Shown: positions 32,855 to 42,539, counted from the first letter of the stretch. The stretch is 58,405 nt of DNA from FLUQ01 sp031551515 (GCA_031551515.1 JAVBNL010000017.1:1-58405), one strand, 5' to 3'. A program made the numbers and translations. Notes: generated from the sequence alone by a model not told the origin.

Positions 32855-34243
32855 ATGCCCGCCATGTCCGGTACCGACCAACGGCCCATCATTACATCGA
32901 TTTTTGAACTGTTTAAAGCCGGCCCCGGCCCTTCCAGTTCGCACACCATAGGCCCCATGCTGGCGGCTCTTGATTTCAGGCGTGAGCTGGAAAAGATGCC
33001 GGAAGAAACGCTGGCCAGGGCGACGGGCGTCACCGTCCGCCTGTTCGGTTCGCTAAGCGCCACCGGCTTCGGACACGGCACGGATGCCGCCGTGGTGACG
33101 GGGCTTTTGGGGCACGAGCCGGCGAATTGCCCGGCGGACCTGCCCGCCGGGGTGTTCAGTCTGGCCGAAGAAAACCGCACGCTGGCCGTGGGGCCGCTAC
33201 GCCTCACGCTTGATAAAAAAAACGTGGTCTACGACAGCGTGGAGCATGCATACCCGTTCAGCAACACCTTGCTGTGCGAACTGCACGGCTCCGACGGACC
33301 GCTTTTTCAAAAAACGTATTACTCCGTGGGCGGCGGCTTCATTCAATGGGAAGGCTGGAAGCCGCCGGAACGAGGAGAACTGCCGCACCCGTATTCCACA
33401 GCCGCGGAACTGTCGGCCCAGGTGCGGGACAAGGGGCTGAGCATTCCCCAGGTGATTCTGCAAAACGAAATGGCGCTGACCGGCATGAGCGCGCCTGAGG
33501 TGCTGGCTAAGCTGGACGGCGTTATCGAAGTCATACGCCGTGCGGTGGCCAGAGGCATCGCGGCCGAAGGCATGCTGCCGGGCATGCTGGGCGTGTGGCG
33601 CAAGGCCGCGCGTTTGGCGCGCAAAGCCGACGCCGTGGATGACCCGCTCAACCGTTTTCTCGGGCTGCTCAACGCCTACGCCTTTGCCGTGTCCGAAGAG
33701 AACGCGGCGGGCGGCATCATTGTCACCGCGCCCACCTGCGGGGCTGCGGGGGTTATTCCCGCCGTTCTCAGCATCATGGAAGGGTATTTGGGGCTGGGGC
33801 CGGAAGCGGTGCGTTCGGGCATGCTGGCCGCCGCGGCCGTGGGCTTCATCGCCAAGCACAACGCCGGCATAGCCGGGGCGGAAGTGGGCTGCCAGGGCGA
33901 GGTGGGGGTCGCCTCGGCCATGGCCGCCGCGATGCTGGCCCAGGCCAGGGGGTACCCGGCCCGGATAGTGGAAAACGCGGCGGAAATAGCCCTTGAACAC
34001 CACCTGGGCCTGACCTGCGACCCCGTGGGCGGCTATGTGCAGATACCGTGCATAGAGCGCAACGCCATGGGGGCGCTTAAAGCGTACAACGCCTTCCTGG
34101 TGGCCTCAATGGAAGACCCGGAGCGGCACCGCATAACGCTGGATGTGACCATCCGGGCCATGGCCGAGACGGGCCGCGACATGAACACGAAATACAAGGA
34201 AACCAGTTTGGGCGGGCTGGCCGTCAGCATCACCGAGTGCTAG
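32855..34243 (+). CDS. sdaA: L-serine ammonia-lyase (iron-sulfur type)
   Basis: This 462-aa enzyme converts L-serine to pyruvate and ammonia with an oxygen-labile [4Fe-4S] cluster. Both domains are present in one chain: beta domain (FKAGPGPSSSHTIGPM) and alpha domain with TAPTCGAAGVIPAV, GAEVGCQGEVGVASAMAAA and TCDPVGGYVQIPC, the cluster-binding Cys residues. The start is ambiguous: AGGG at 32848-32851 is 3 nt from ATG 32855 and 12 nt from ATG 32864; either removes or adds three residues only. Followed by a 126-nt inverted repeat. Confidence 0.93.
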   Translation: MPAMSGTDQRPIITSIFELFKAGPGPSSSHTIGPMLAALDFRRELEKMPEETLARATGVTVRLFGSLSATGFGHGTDAAVVTGLLGHEPANCPADLPAGVFSLAEENRTLAVGPLRLTLDKKNVVYDSVEHAYPFSNTLLCELHGSDGPLFQKTYYSVGGGFIQWEGWKPPERGELPHPYSTAAELSAQVRDKGLSIPQVILQNEMALTGMSAPEVLAKLDGVIEVIRRAVARGIAAEGMLPGMLGVWRKAARLARKADAVDDPLNRFLGLLNAYAFAVSEENAAGGIIVTAPTCGAAGVIPAVLSIMEGYLGLGPEAVRSGMLAAAAVGFIAKHNAGIAGAEVGCQGEVGVASAMAAAMLAQARGYPARIVENAAEIALEHHLGLTCDPVGGYVQIPCIERNAMGALKAYNAFLVASMEDPERHRITLDVTIRAMAETGRDMNTKYKETSLGGLAVSITEC

Positions 34244-34244
34244 G

Positions 34245-34370
34245 CTAAATAAATCTTTTGCCCAAATACGGCGTCAAGCGGCCCTTTTTGCTTCAGTCGA
34301 GTACCATAAGAGTACACTCCTTCGCAAAAAAGGCCGCTTTCCTTGTCTTTGGGCAAAATCTTTTATTTAG
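34245..34370. repeat. 126-nt imperfect long inverted repeat downstream of sdaA
   Basis: Two arms of about 50 nt are near-identical when one is reversed: CTAAATAAA, TTTTGCCCAAA and AAGCGGCC..TTTTTGC appear in both in matching order. The central loop is about 34295-34320. The whole would fold into one long hairpin containing A/T runs on both sides. It could be a MITE-like element or a two-way terminator between sdaA and the converging diguanylate cyclase gene. Confidence 0.7.
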
Positions 34371-34379
34371 CGAAAACGG

Positions 34380-35291
34380 CTAATCCACGGTACAGCGGCC
34401 CCGGCCGCTCTGCTTGCTGGAGTACATGTTTTTATCCGCCCGTTCCAGCAGGCTTTCCAGCGTGTCGCCGCAAACGGGCAGCGTCGCGCCGACGGATGCG
34501 CCCACGCTGAGCGTTTCATCGCTGTATTCAAGGCGCATGCCGGCCACAAGATCGCATAGCTTGTTCCCCAACGCGGTCAGGGCCCCCGCGCTCGTCGCCG
34601 TGGTGGTTATGATCAGAAATTCGTCGCCGCCCCAGCGCGTCAAGAGGTCCGATGCGCGTAAGTTCTGGCGGATGCGCTCGGCCACGTTGGCCAACACGTG
34701 GTCCCCGGCCTGATGCCCGTACGTATCGTTGATGGGCTTGAAACGATCCAGGTCCAACAGCAACAAGCCGAAACGCGCGCCGGAGGCGTTGAAGGAGGCC
34801 AGGGCTTTGTCCAGCACTTCTTCGCCGTAATTGCGGCGGGCCGCTTTGGTCAGCGGTTCCACATAGGCCAGGTTGTTCAGCTCGTGCAGCAAACCGGCCG
34901 CTTCATCCGCGCCGCCCAGTTTGCGAAAGACTTCGACGGCTCCCACGATATTGCCGTTTTCGTCGTGATACGGCAGCGTGCGCACAAAAATGGGCACCGA
35001 AGTTCCATCTTTATGCGTCAGCGAAACCTGTGCCTCGCGAATGGCTCCGTCCAGCATGGTTTGCTTCAGTGGGCACCCCACGGAACAGAGAATTGTTGAA
35101 CCACAGTGGTGCGAAAGCAAGTTTTCGCCGCATTGCCCCCCAAGCACTGACTCAGCGGAATGGCCGGTCACTTCTTCCGCTGTTTTGCTCCAAAAAATGA
35201 TCTTGCGTTCCGCATCGACGATATAGGTAGAGTCCCATAAGTTTTCGATAAATGTCTGGATATCTTTCTTTTTAAAAGAATTACCTGCCAT
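34380..35291 (-). CDS. PAS-GGDEF diguanylate cyclase with intact active site and I-site
   Basis: This 303-aa cytosolic enzyme would make c-di-GMP from GTP. The N-terminal PAS domain (about 10-125) contains an unusual Cys set C54, C63, C69 and C73 (GGQCGENLLSHHC...LCSVGCPL) that could bind metal or sense redox. The catalytic motif GGDEF is at 221-225, and RASD at 212-215 sits exactly five residues earlier, as required for product inhibition. No transmembrane segment is visible. It has its own short unit between the inverted repeat and a terminator. Confidence 0.92.
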   Translation of the reverse strand: MAGNSFKKKDIQTFIENLWDSTYIVDAERKIIFWSKTAEEVTGHSAESVLGGQCGENLLSHHCGSTILCSVGCPLKQTMLDGAIREAQVSLTHKDGTSVPIFVRTLPYHDENGNIVGAVEVFRKLGGADEAAGLLHELNNLAYVEPLTKAARRNYGEEVLDKALASFNASGARFGLLLLDLDRFKPINDTYGHQAGDHVLANVAERIRQNLRASDLLTRWGGDEFLIITTTATSAGALTALGNKLCDLVAGMRLEYSDETLSVGASVGATLPVCGDTLESLLERADKNMYSSKQSGRGRCTVD

Positions 35292-35373
35292 ATTGGTTCC
35301 CCCGAGAAAGTATATCGATTAACTCAAGTAACGAATGCTTTTCTGATATAGGTTTTTTATAATAAGGCAAGTG

Positions 35374-35413
35374 AAAAAGAACGGGCGGCATACAAATGCC
35401 ACCCGTTCTTTTT
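35374..35413. terminator. Terminator after the alpha-2-macroglobulin gene
   Basis: The stem AAAAAGAACGGG.GGCAT / ATGCC.CCCGTTCTTTTT with loop ACAA is flanked by A5 and T5. It stops minus-strand transcription 18 nt after the macroglobulin stop and insulates the cyclase gene. Confidence 0.9.
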
Positions 35414-35430
35414 AAGGCTCGCGGGGCCGT

Positions 35431-38400
35431 TTATTCGACGGTCACCGTGCCCGGCGCGGTCAGCGCCCGCACCTCGGGCTCGTACATGGCCTCCGCCGAA
35501 ACCGGCGGCAGCACGAAGGTGCCCTTGGAAACGGCCCGCAAGGTGTAAATGAACACCCCTGACCGGGCAGGCAGTTGATTGACAAAGAGCAGCAGTCTGT
35601 CGTCGCGCATTTCAGTGCGCGATTCCATGGAGCTGTTCAGCGAATACGCGTTACCGAACACCTTGGGCGCGGGTATGGGTTTTTTGGTTTTGGGGTCGAT
35701 CAGCGTGCCCGCGGCCGCGCTGTTCGAGTCGCCGTCAGGCACCAGGTTGGGGTTGTCGATTTCAAAGCCGCCCGGCACGATGTCGGCCAGAACCAGGCTG
35801 TTCATGGAGGCTTTGGGCTGCACGTATAGCACGACCGTGACCTTGGCGCCCTGGGGGATCTTCAGGTTGCGGGCGGCGGTTGCGGGTTTGCCGTCTTTAT
35901 CGAACTCCATGAAGTCGATGACTTTGCCGTCGGGCAAGATCCAGCGTCTGCCCACGAACAGGCCTTCGCTGAAAGGTTCCGGCGCTTTCACCGGCACGCC
36001 GGAGGTGGTCCAGGCGTAATAGGTAGCGCCTTCGCCGGTGACTTTGACTGTCAGCGGTCCCGGCGCGGCAGGAGCCGCCGGGGTCAGGTCTTTACGGGTA
36101 AAGACCGGGTTTTTGCCGTGGGTAAAAGCGGCGATCTGCGTCTGGCCGCTCAACGTCGCTTCATAGTTCTTGCTCTTGGTGGCCGTCTTTTCGGCATAGC
36201 GGCCAAGGGCCAGCACGGCGAGGGCGTTTTCCTGCGTGCTGCGCCAGCGGTTTTTATTGCCGTCTTCCATAACCCGCTTGGCCAGTTCCGCCGTTTCCGC
36301 CGCAAAGGGGTCGACGGAAGCCCACATGAGCAGGCGCAGGGCTTCGTTGCGGGGGGTGGATTCCAAACTCCAGCCGGTGTAGCCGAATTCCGGCAGGGCG
36401 TTGGTGCCCAGTTCCCTGAGGGGCGCCGATTTGCCCGTGGCCACGGCATAGGCGCCGGCCAGGAAAATGCGGGCCGAGGGGCTGAGGAACTTGCCCTGAT
36501 CTTTCAGGAACTGCATCCAGCCCAGCGGCGCATCCCCGTTCAGGGTCAGCACGTAGGCGATATAGGCTTTGGCGCTGAGCGCGTCCATGATCTGCCAGTC
36601 GCCTTTTTCAGGCAGGGAACCGGCAAGGTAAGAGCGCAGCCAGCCCAAAGCCGCCTTGAGCGCGTCCGGCGGCACCAGGCCGGAGGATTTCGCCTCCGTC
36701 AGGAAGTGGGCCGCATAGACCGAGCCCCAGGCATAGGCGTTGTCGGAACGGCTGGCCCCGGGCCAGTAGTTGAAGCCGCCGTCGGGCCGCTGCATGGCCA
36801 GGATGCGCCGAACGGCGAAGTCGAGCGCCATTTTGAACTCGGTATCCTGGGCCTTTTCCGGGTCAAGGCTCTTCAGCATTTGCGGCACGGCCAGATAGGG
36901 CCAGGCGCTGGAGGTGGTCTGTTCCAGGCAGCCGTAGGGGTACGAGCCGAGGAAGCTGAGCGCCTTGACCAGGCTGACGCTGGGCGCGTCAGAGAAGGAA
37001 AGGGTCACCTTCTGCGTACCGGCGAAGAAGCCGCCGCCCACGTCGATGGTGGCGGATTCTCCGGCTCTGACGACCCCGCCGCCGCTTTTTGTCAGGCGCG
37101 GGAAGGGCGGGCGCACGGGTATTTCCAGACGCTGTTCAAAGGGCGCGTCTGATGTGCCTTCAATCTTGGTGATGATGCGCAGCGCCCCCATGTCGGCCGC
37201 GCTGCCCGCCTTGACCGGCAGGGAGATGGCGACTTTCGGGGTTTTGGCGTCCAGGCTGACCTGGAATTCTTTCACGCCTTCAACACTCAGGGGGCCTTCC
37301 GTGGTGAAGGTTATCTTGGCCTTTCTGCTCTTCTCGCCGTCGCCGAACACAAGCACGGGCGCGGTGAAGAGGTCGCCGGGCGCGACCATGCGGGGCACGG
37401 TGGCTTCCACGGTGACGTCGCGGGCGACGCGTATTTGCGAGCTGGCGGAGCCGACGCCGGCATCGGTCACGGCGACGGCCATCAGGCGGCCTTTGCCGCT
37501 GTATTCCGGAAGCGTAAGCGTCACCGCCGCCTTACCTTCGGCATCCGTGGTCACGGTGCCAAGGAAGATGGAGAGAAGCTCCAGCTTGCGGTTCATGGGA
37601 GAAAGGAGCGAGCCGTCGCCGCCTTCGCCGCCCGCCGGGTGCAGGCTGAGCGGTTTCTTGGTCGAAAGGGGCATCAGGTTGTCATAAAGGTCGTAGACCA
37701 TGCCCTGCATGCCGCGTTTGGCCGTGAAAAAACTGAAGGGGTCGGGGGTGGCGAAGTTGGTCAGCGAGAGCAGGCCTTCATCCACAAAGGCCAGCGCCAC
37801 TTCACCGCGCACGGGTTTGCCGCTCGCGTCTTTCAGCGCCAGGCTGACGGGCATTTCGCCCTTGGGCAGGGTCTTTTCCGGCGCGGTAAGCGTAATGCCG
37901 ACCTTTGACGCGCTGCGGTCAACGGTCAAAGGAATGACCCCGAAGGCGCGGTGCGCGCCCCAGGTTTCGTTTTCACGCACCGGCCGGATGACCCAGGCGG
38001 AAACATAAGCGTTGGGCAGCATGCTGTTCAGCACGGGCACCCGCACGGTGGTTTCCGCGCCTTTCATGGGCACGACCTGGCGGTACACTTCCTTTTCGCC
38101 TTCCAGCACGATGAGAAGCTTGCCCGGGAAGGGCGAGCGCACTTTCAGGTTGGCGGTTTCCCCAACCGCGTATTTCTGCTTGTCCCACGAGAGCATGACC
38201 CGGTCGATCAGAGGGGAGCCGCCGTCGTCCGACGCGGCAAGCCCCGACCAGACGCTGAGCTGAGTGGTCATGGCCGTTTTGGCGTCGGAACCGGGCTCAA
38301 AGACGCGGATGCGGTACTCGGCGCGTTTGGGCGGGGTAAAGGTGAAGACCCCTGCCCCGTCCGTCAGCGGCACGCTGACCGTGCTTACCGGCGTATACTT

Positions 38401-41106
38401 GGTGGTGCGGGTGTAGCCCCTGTCGGAGCGCACGTAATAATCCTGGATGATTTCCGCCACCGCGGTAACGCTTTTCAGGCCGGAGGCTTTGCCGTCGGGG
38501 CTGACTGCCGCCACGCGGATGGAATAGGGCGTGCCCGCCTGCGGTTCCTGGCGGGGCATTTCATAGCCCAGCAGCACGGGGTTTTTGTAATAAGGGATGG
38601 TGATGTTGCGGGCCACCCAGCGGCCGCCGTCTTCACGCACGCGCACGGTCAGGGACATGGAGAGGGCGGAACCTTTCCATTCGCTGTCGGGGCTGACGCT
38701 GATGGAGGCCTGCCCCTTTTCGTCCAGGTTGCCGCTGTTTTCGACGTCGCCCGAAGGGGCGGAAATGGTGCCGGAGGGGAAGGTGAACGCCCGCCAGTCG
38801 GGGTGCGAGAAATAATGCGGCACGATGCGCAGCCTGCTTTCCCACGGAGCGCCGCCGGCCGGGGCGCCGAACAGGTATTTGACGTCAACGTTGACCGAGG
38901 TGCCGTCTTCGCCCACCACAAAGGGGGCTTCGGCGCTCAGTTTGACCTCGATTCTGGGCGGGGCGAAATCTTCCACCGCGAACTGGCAGAAGCCCAGCGT
39001 CTTTTTCTGGCCGGGCAGTGTGACGGACATCAGGTATTTGCCCGTGGGGGCGGAAGGCACCAGCGGCAGGTTGAAGGCCGCGCCGCCGTCGCCGGAAAGC
39101 ATGGCCGTGCCCCGGCCCACGGTGCGGCCGGTGGAAGAGGTTACGGCCCAGGCCACGGGGAAGGGCTGCGGCGCTTTGAGCTGCGCGTCGCGCACCAGCA
39201 CTTTGAAGTCCACGCTTTCGCCGGGGCGGAAAATGCCGCGCGGCATGAAGCAGAACGCTTCGTAACCCGCTTTGAGGTACTCGCGGCCGCCCGTGTCAAA
39301 GGCGCTGTCGGCGGCCAGGTTTGAATCAAGCTTCAAATAGGCCATGTCGGCGACGGAAGGTTCCGCCAGGCCCGCTTCGGCTTTGGGTGCTTCCGCCTTG
39401 GGGTCGCCGGCCACGGAAACCAGCACCAGGGCGGGGCGTTCGCGCCCTTCCCACGGGGTTTTGCGTACATGCTGCCACAGGCCGTCGTTGTCCGTTCGGC
39501 CTTCGGCCAGAAGGACGTTGTTGGCGGTAAAGACCCGCACTCGGGCGTTTTTGATCGCGTCCGTGGTGGCGATGGAGTTGGCCCACACGGTGATGCCTTC
39601 GGGCATTATTCTGGCGGTGATGCCGATGTCGGAGATGACCACCAGCTTTTCAACCTGCGAGGCCATGTCGTCATCGCCGTAATAATCGTCGGGATCGCGC
39701 ACCTCGTCACTGCGCACCTTCTTGGGGTCGCTGGCATCGGCCACGGTCAGCAAAAAGACGCCCTTGGCCTTGCCCGCGATCTGGGTAAGGTCGATGCTGT
39801 TCACGGCAGCGCGGTTGCGCACGGCGTTCACGTCGCCGGTGCGCACGGCCAGCTTGCGCGAAAGGTGCTTTTTGTAGCCGTCGAAAAAGCCCATGCCCAT
39901 AAGGGGTATGTTGCTTTCCGGCAGTTGCCACAAGGTGGCCTGAACCCGTTCCACGTTGATGGTGGACAAGGGAATGCGCATGGAGCGGTTGGGAGAGAGA
40001 ATGGTGCCTTGCGTATCAAAGGCCAGGCGCGGCGAAAAGTCGTTGAAAACGACAGTGGATTTAAAATCTTCGGTTAACACGCCGAGAATGCCCGGCATGC
40101 CCTTTTTGAAGGTCAGGGAAAGGCGGGGCTTGGTGATGAAGTCGCCGGTGATGATGAAGCCGCCGGAACGGGCTTCGACCTTGATGTCGGTTTCCGGCGT
40201 GATATCCAGATACTGGCGCACGGTTGCGATATCAACGTCGTTGGTGGTGTTCACTTCGATATAGCGGCTCCAGGGCGGTGAATCGCTCTGCCGGGGCCGC
40301 ACGGTGCGCACCGCGAACATGGAAGTGGCGTTGACGGTGCGTGTGGCCGCGTTTTTGGTGATGCCCTGGGGGCCTTCTTCACTGGTGAACCCTTCGGGCA
40401 GGGCGATGGTCAGCTCGCCGAACTGTTCGGGCTTGACCAGCAGCAGCATCTGAAACCCGGCGGCTTCGCCAGTGGCGGGCTCAAGCTCGAAGGGCAGTTT
40501 TTTGCCTTCCTTGGTGGTCACGCTGAGCGCGGTCTTGACCTTGGCGGGGTCCACTTTGCACTGAAAATACAGCCGGATGGTGACCGTGCCGTCTTTGGCA
40601 TAGCGCACTTGCTGCGCGGTATACGTAAGGGGGTAGGGGGTAAAAGAAACGGGTTTTTGCTCCAGTTTCTTGCCGTTTAGCGCAGCCGTTCCCTCACGAA
40701 ACGCAACGCTGATGCTGGTGGCCCTGGGTACCGCTTCATAGCTTGAAAAGATCAGCGTCTGCTGGTCGGCCCATTTGCCTTCGCCCGCAATGGCCGGGGT
40801 CACGGTAAAGGGCAGCTGTTCCGGGGCGATGGCCTGGCCCAGCGGCGTCTTGGCCGGATCGATCATGGGCAGGTTGAATTGAAAGCGAAGCGCCCCTTTG
40901 CCGCCGCCCATGTTGTTGTACCCGATGCGGACGTTCAGGTCTTGGGGTGCCGGGGGTTGGGCGGTTTTTGCGGTCGCGTTCTGGGAAGTATCCTGCTGGG
41001 GCGAAGTGCCCATGGCAGGGGCGCTTTGCGGCATGGCCAGGCAGAGGGCCAGGCACAAAGAGACGATAGCGGCGAGACGCGCGAAAAGAGAAGATGAGGA
41101 ACGCAT
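35431..41106 (-). CDS. Bacterial alpha-2-macroglobulin family protein
   Basis: This 1891-aa exported protein has a signal peptide ending SAPAMG (about residue 33). It contains macroglobulin (MG) domains, a bait-like region, a thioester domain and a C-terminal receptor-like domain. C1393-L-E-Q1396 in YPYGCLEQTTS is the reactive thioester motif; FNYWPGASRSDNAYAWG follows in the helical thioester-domain barrel. It would trap attacking proteases at the periplasm. ATG 41106 is better spaced to AAAGG than 41112. No canonical lipobox is visible, and the usual neighbour pbpC is absent from this side. Confidence 0.9.
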   Translation of the reverse strand: MRSSSSLFARLAAIVSLCLALCLAMPQSAPAMGTSPQQDTSQNATAKTAQPPAPQDLNVRIGYNNMGGGKGALRFQFNLPMIDPAKTPLGQAIAPEQLPFTVTPAIAGEGKWADQQTLIFSSYEAVPRATSISVAFREGTAALNGKKLEQKPVSFTPYPLTYTAQQVRYAKDGTVTIRLYFQCKVDPAKVKTALSVTTKEGKKLPFELEPATGEAAGFQMLLLVKPEQFGELTIALPEGFTSEEGPQGITKNAATRTVNATSMFAVRTVRPRQSDSPPWSRYIEVNTTNDVDIATVRQYLDITPETDIKVEARSGGFIITGDFITKPRLSLTFKKGMPGILGVLTEDFKSTVVFNDFSPRLAFDTQGTILSPNRSMRIPLSTINVERVQATLWQLPESNIPLMGMGFFDGYKKHLSRKLAVRTGDVNAVRNRAAVNSIDLTQIAGKAKGVFLLTVADASDPKKVRSDEVRDPDDYYGDDDMASQVEKLVVISDIGITARIMPEGITVWANSIATTDAIKNARVRVFTANNVLLAEGRTDNDGLWQHVRKTPWEGRERPALVLVSVAGDPKAEAPKAEAGLAEPSVADMAYLKLDSNLAADSAFDTGGREYLKAGYEAFCFMPRGIFRPGESVDFKVLVRDAQLKAPQPFPVAWAVTSSTGRTVGRGTAMLSGDGGAAFNLPLVPSAPTGKYLMSVTLPGQKKTLGFCQFAVEDFAPPRIEVKLSAEAPFVVGEDGTSVNVDVKYLFGAPAGGAPWESRLRIVPHYFSHPDWRAFTFPSGTISAPSGDVENSGNLDEKGQASISVSPDSEWKGSALSMSLTVRVREDGGRWVARNITIPYYKNPVLLGYEMPRQEPQAGTPYSIRVAAVSPDGKASGLKSVTAVAEIIQDYYVRSDRGYTRTTKYTPVSTVSVPLTDGAGVFTFTPPKRAEYRIRVFEPGSDAKTAMTTQLSVWSGLAASDDGGSPLIDRVMLSWDKQKYAVGETANLKVRSPFPGKLLIVLEGEKEVYRQVVPMKGAETTVRVPVLNSMLPNAYVSAWVIRPVRENETWGAHRAFGVIPLTVDRSASKVGITLTAPEKTLPKGEMPVSLALKDASGKPVRGEVALAFVDEGLLSLTNFATPDPFSFFTAKRGMQGMVYDLYDNLMPLSTKKPLSLHPAGGEGGDGSLLSPMNRKLELLSIFLGTVTTDAEGKAAVTLTLPEYSGKGRLMAVAVTDAGVGSASSQIRVARDVTVEATVPRMVAPGDLFTAPVLVFGDGEKSRKAKITFTTEGPLSVEGVKEFQVSLDAKTPKVAISLPVKAGSAADMGALRIITKIEGTSDAPFEQRLEIPVRPPFPRLTKSGGGVVRAGESATIDVGGGFFAGTQKVTLSFSDAPSVSLVKALSFLGSYPYGCLEQTTSSAWPYLAVPQMLKSLDPEKAQDTEFKMALDFAVRRILAMQRPDGGFNYWPGASRSDNAYAWGSVYAAHFLTEAKSSGLVPPDALKAALGWLRSYLAGSLPEKGDWQIMDALSAKAYIAYVLTLNGDAPLGWMQFLKDQGKFLSPSARIFLAGAYAVATGKSAPLRELGTNALPEFGYTGWSLESTPRNEALRLLMWASVDPFAAETAELAKRVMEDGNKNRWRSTQENALAVLALGRYAEKTATKSKNYEATLSGQTQIAAFTHGKNPVFTRKDLTPAAPAAPGPLTVKVTGEGATYYAWTTSGVPVKAPEPFSEGLFVGRRWILPDGKVIDFMEFDKDGKPATAARNLKIPQGAKVTVVLYVQPKASMNSLVLADIVPGGFEIDNPNLVPDGDSNSAAAGTLIDPKTKKPIPAPKVFGNAYSLNSSMESRTEMRDDRLLLFVNQLPARSGVFIYTLRAVSKGTFVLPPVSAEAMYEPEVRALTAPGTVTVE

Positions 41107-41137
41107 GATCATGGCCTTTCAGTGATAGAGATGGAAG

Positions 41138-41632
41138 TTACAGTGTATTATGTATGCGGGAAAAATACCGGACATACGCTTCGTAACTGCGACCCACGGG
41201 GGACGCGGGGTCAAAAGAGCCCATAAGGCCGCCCAGATGCTCCGGTCGGGGTGGGCGCGTTTCCGGCGGAGGCGGCCGCAGGGTGGAGGGTTTCGCCAGG
41301 TTGCTTCTGCCCATGCCGAGCTCTATCTGGATGCGGCTGAAAAAAGGGCCGTCCATAAAGGCGTTGACCCGTTCCAAAATTTCTTGGGCCTGCATGGCAA
41401 GGTCTTGCGCGGCCATGGGATCTTCCGCCGCGATCAGAAGCGTGCCTTTTCTATGCCCCAACGGGGCGCCCAAGGCGGCCAGGTGTTTGCCCATAACCAT
41501 TTCCCAATGGTCCCACAAACGGGTCAGGTGCAGGTGTTCACCGGCGTCGCGCTTGTCCAGAAATGCGGAAAGGGCCTCGCGGATGCTCCGCAAGGCCATG
41601 ACGCGGCGTGAACGGGGATCGGGTCTACCCAT
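41138..41632 (-). CDS. DUF721/DciA-like protein
   Basis: A 164-aa protein matches the DUF721 (DciA-like) KH-like domain in its N-terminal half: HLTRLWDHWEMVMGKHLAALGAPLGHRKGTLLIAAEDPMAAQ contains the conserved W, G and the basic strand. DciA loads the replicative helicase in many bacteria, but that role is inferred. The C-terminal part is Pro/Arg-rich and unstructured. It is 31 nt upstream of the macroglobulin gene, so probably co-transcribed. Confidence 0.7.
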   Translation of the reverse strand: MGRPDPRSRRVMALRSIREALSAFLDKRDAGEHLHLTRLWDHWEMVMGKHLAALGAPLGHRKGTLLIAAEDPMAAQDLAMQAQEILERVNAFMDGPFFSRIQIELGMGRSNLAKPSTLRPPPPETRPPRPEHLGGLMGSFDPASPVGRSYEAYVRYFSRIHNTL

Positions 41633-41795
41633 GCCGCCGTTAAACCACAGCTTGCAAAAAATGGCAATGATTGCGGCAAATACGGGCTGTCGGGTATTTT
41701 TTTGGCGCTTGCAAAATATTTATACGCGCATATTGGTACAGTAGAAAGAGTGCATGGATAATCACGGCCGGTAACGGCATTTAGGAGGAGACGTC

Positions 41796-42287
41796 ATGCG
41801 ATTCGATTTTCGGTCATTGTCGCGCGCCGCATTGGCTTTTGCGCTGGGAGCGGTGCTTTGCGCCCCTGCCGCCGCGAACGCGGCCGCTCCGGAAGAAACG
41901 GGCAGCAAGGTGCCCCAGGCCTCGGTTACGGCGGTTCCTTTGGTGCGCCTGAAACATTGGCGCGATTCCACCGAGCAGGAGCGTTACGGTTTTCTGGTCG
42001 GCTTTATCACCGCGCTGGATATGGAACGGGAATGGCAGGGCCCTAACCCTTTGCCGTTGCAGCAAAGTTTGACGGGCAACTGGGTCAAGGGCCTGGCCAA
42101 CGTGACGCTGAAAGAAATGGACGGCAACATCAACGCCTATATCGCGACGCACCCGGACGACCTGGAGCGGCCCGTGGTGGAATATTTGTGGTTCACCTAC
42201 GTGCAGCCCAAAGTGACGGAAAAGGTCACTCCGGAGCAAGTGAACCGCGTGACCAAAGATTTGCAGAAGAAAAAGAAGGGCAAATAG
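41796..42287 (+). CDS. Exported protein of unknown function
   Basis: A 163-aa protein has a clear signal peptide (about 1-29, ending ANAAA). The mature part contains YGFLVGFITALDMEREW, reminiscent of small periplasmic proteins of the Rap1a/Tai-like group, though not certain. The C-terminus is a Lys-rich tail (KKKKGK). AGGAGGAG lies 6 nt before ATG. It is followed 18 nt later by a small lipoprotein gene, so the two form a unit. Confidence 0.7.
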   Translation: MRFDFRSLSRAALAFALGAVLCAPAAANAAAPEETGSKVPQASVTAVPLVRLKHWRDSTEQERYGFLVGFITALDMEREWQGPNPLPLQQSLTGNWVKGLANVTLKEMDGNINAYIATHPDDLERPVVEYLWFTYVQPKVTEKVTPEQVNRVTKDLQKKKKGK

Positions 42288-42305
42288 GGCCCTGAGGAGA
42301 TAGCC

Positions 42306-42539
42306 ATGAAAACACGGTTTCTTGCCATGACCCTGGCCGTGGCTTTGCTTGCCGCGCCTATCGCCTGCACCAACATGAGCAAAATGGAGCAGGGCGGCCT
42401 TTCCGGCGCGGTTCTGGGCGCGGGCGCGGGCGCCGGCATAACGGCCATCGCCGGCGGCAACGCGGGCATGGGGGCGATTCTCGGCGGCGTGCTTGGCGGC
42501 GTGACCGGCGCCATCTACGGCCACAACCAACAGAAATAA
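42306..42539 (+). CDS. Small glycine-zipper exported protein, possible lipoprotein
   Basis: A 77-aa protein has an N-terminal hydrophobic signal. The sequence ALLAAPIAC is a possible lipobox (Cys21), although Pro at -3 is not canonical. The mature part is a glycine-zipper repeat, GAVLGAGAGAGITAIAGG and GAILGGVLGGVTGAIYG, as in outer-membrane-associated OsmB/SlyB-like proteins. Role in envelope integrity is inferred from the family. A GAGGAG precedes the ATG. It forms a unit with the preceding exported protein. Confidence 0.75.
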   Translation: MKTRFLAMTLAVALLAAPIACTNMSKMEQGGLSGAVLGAGAGAGITAIAGGNAGMGAILGGVLGGVTGAIYGHNQQK

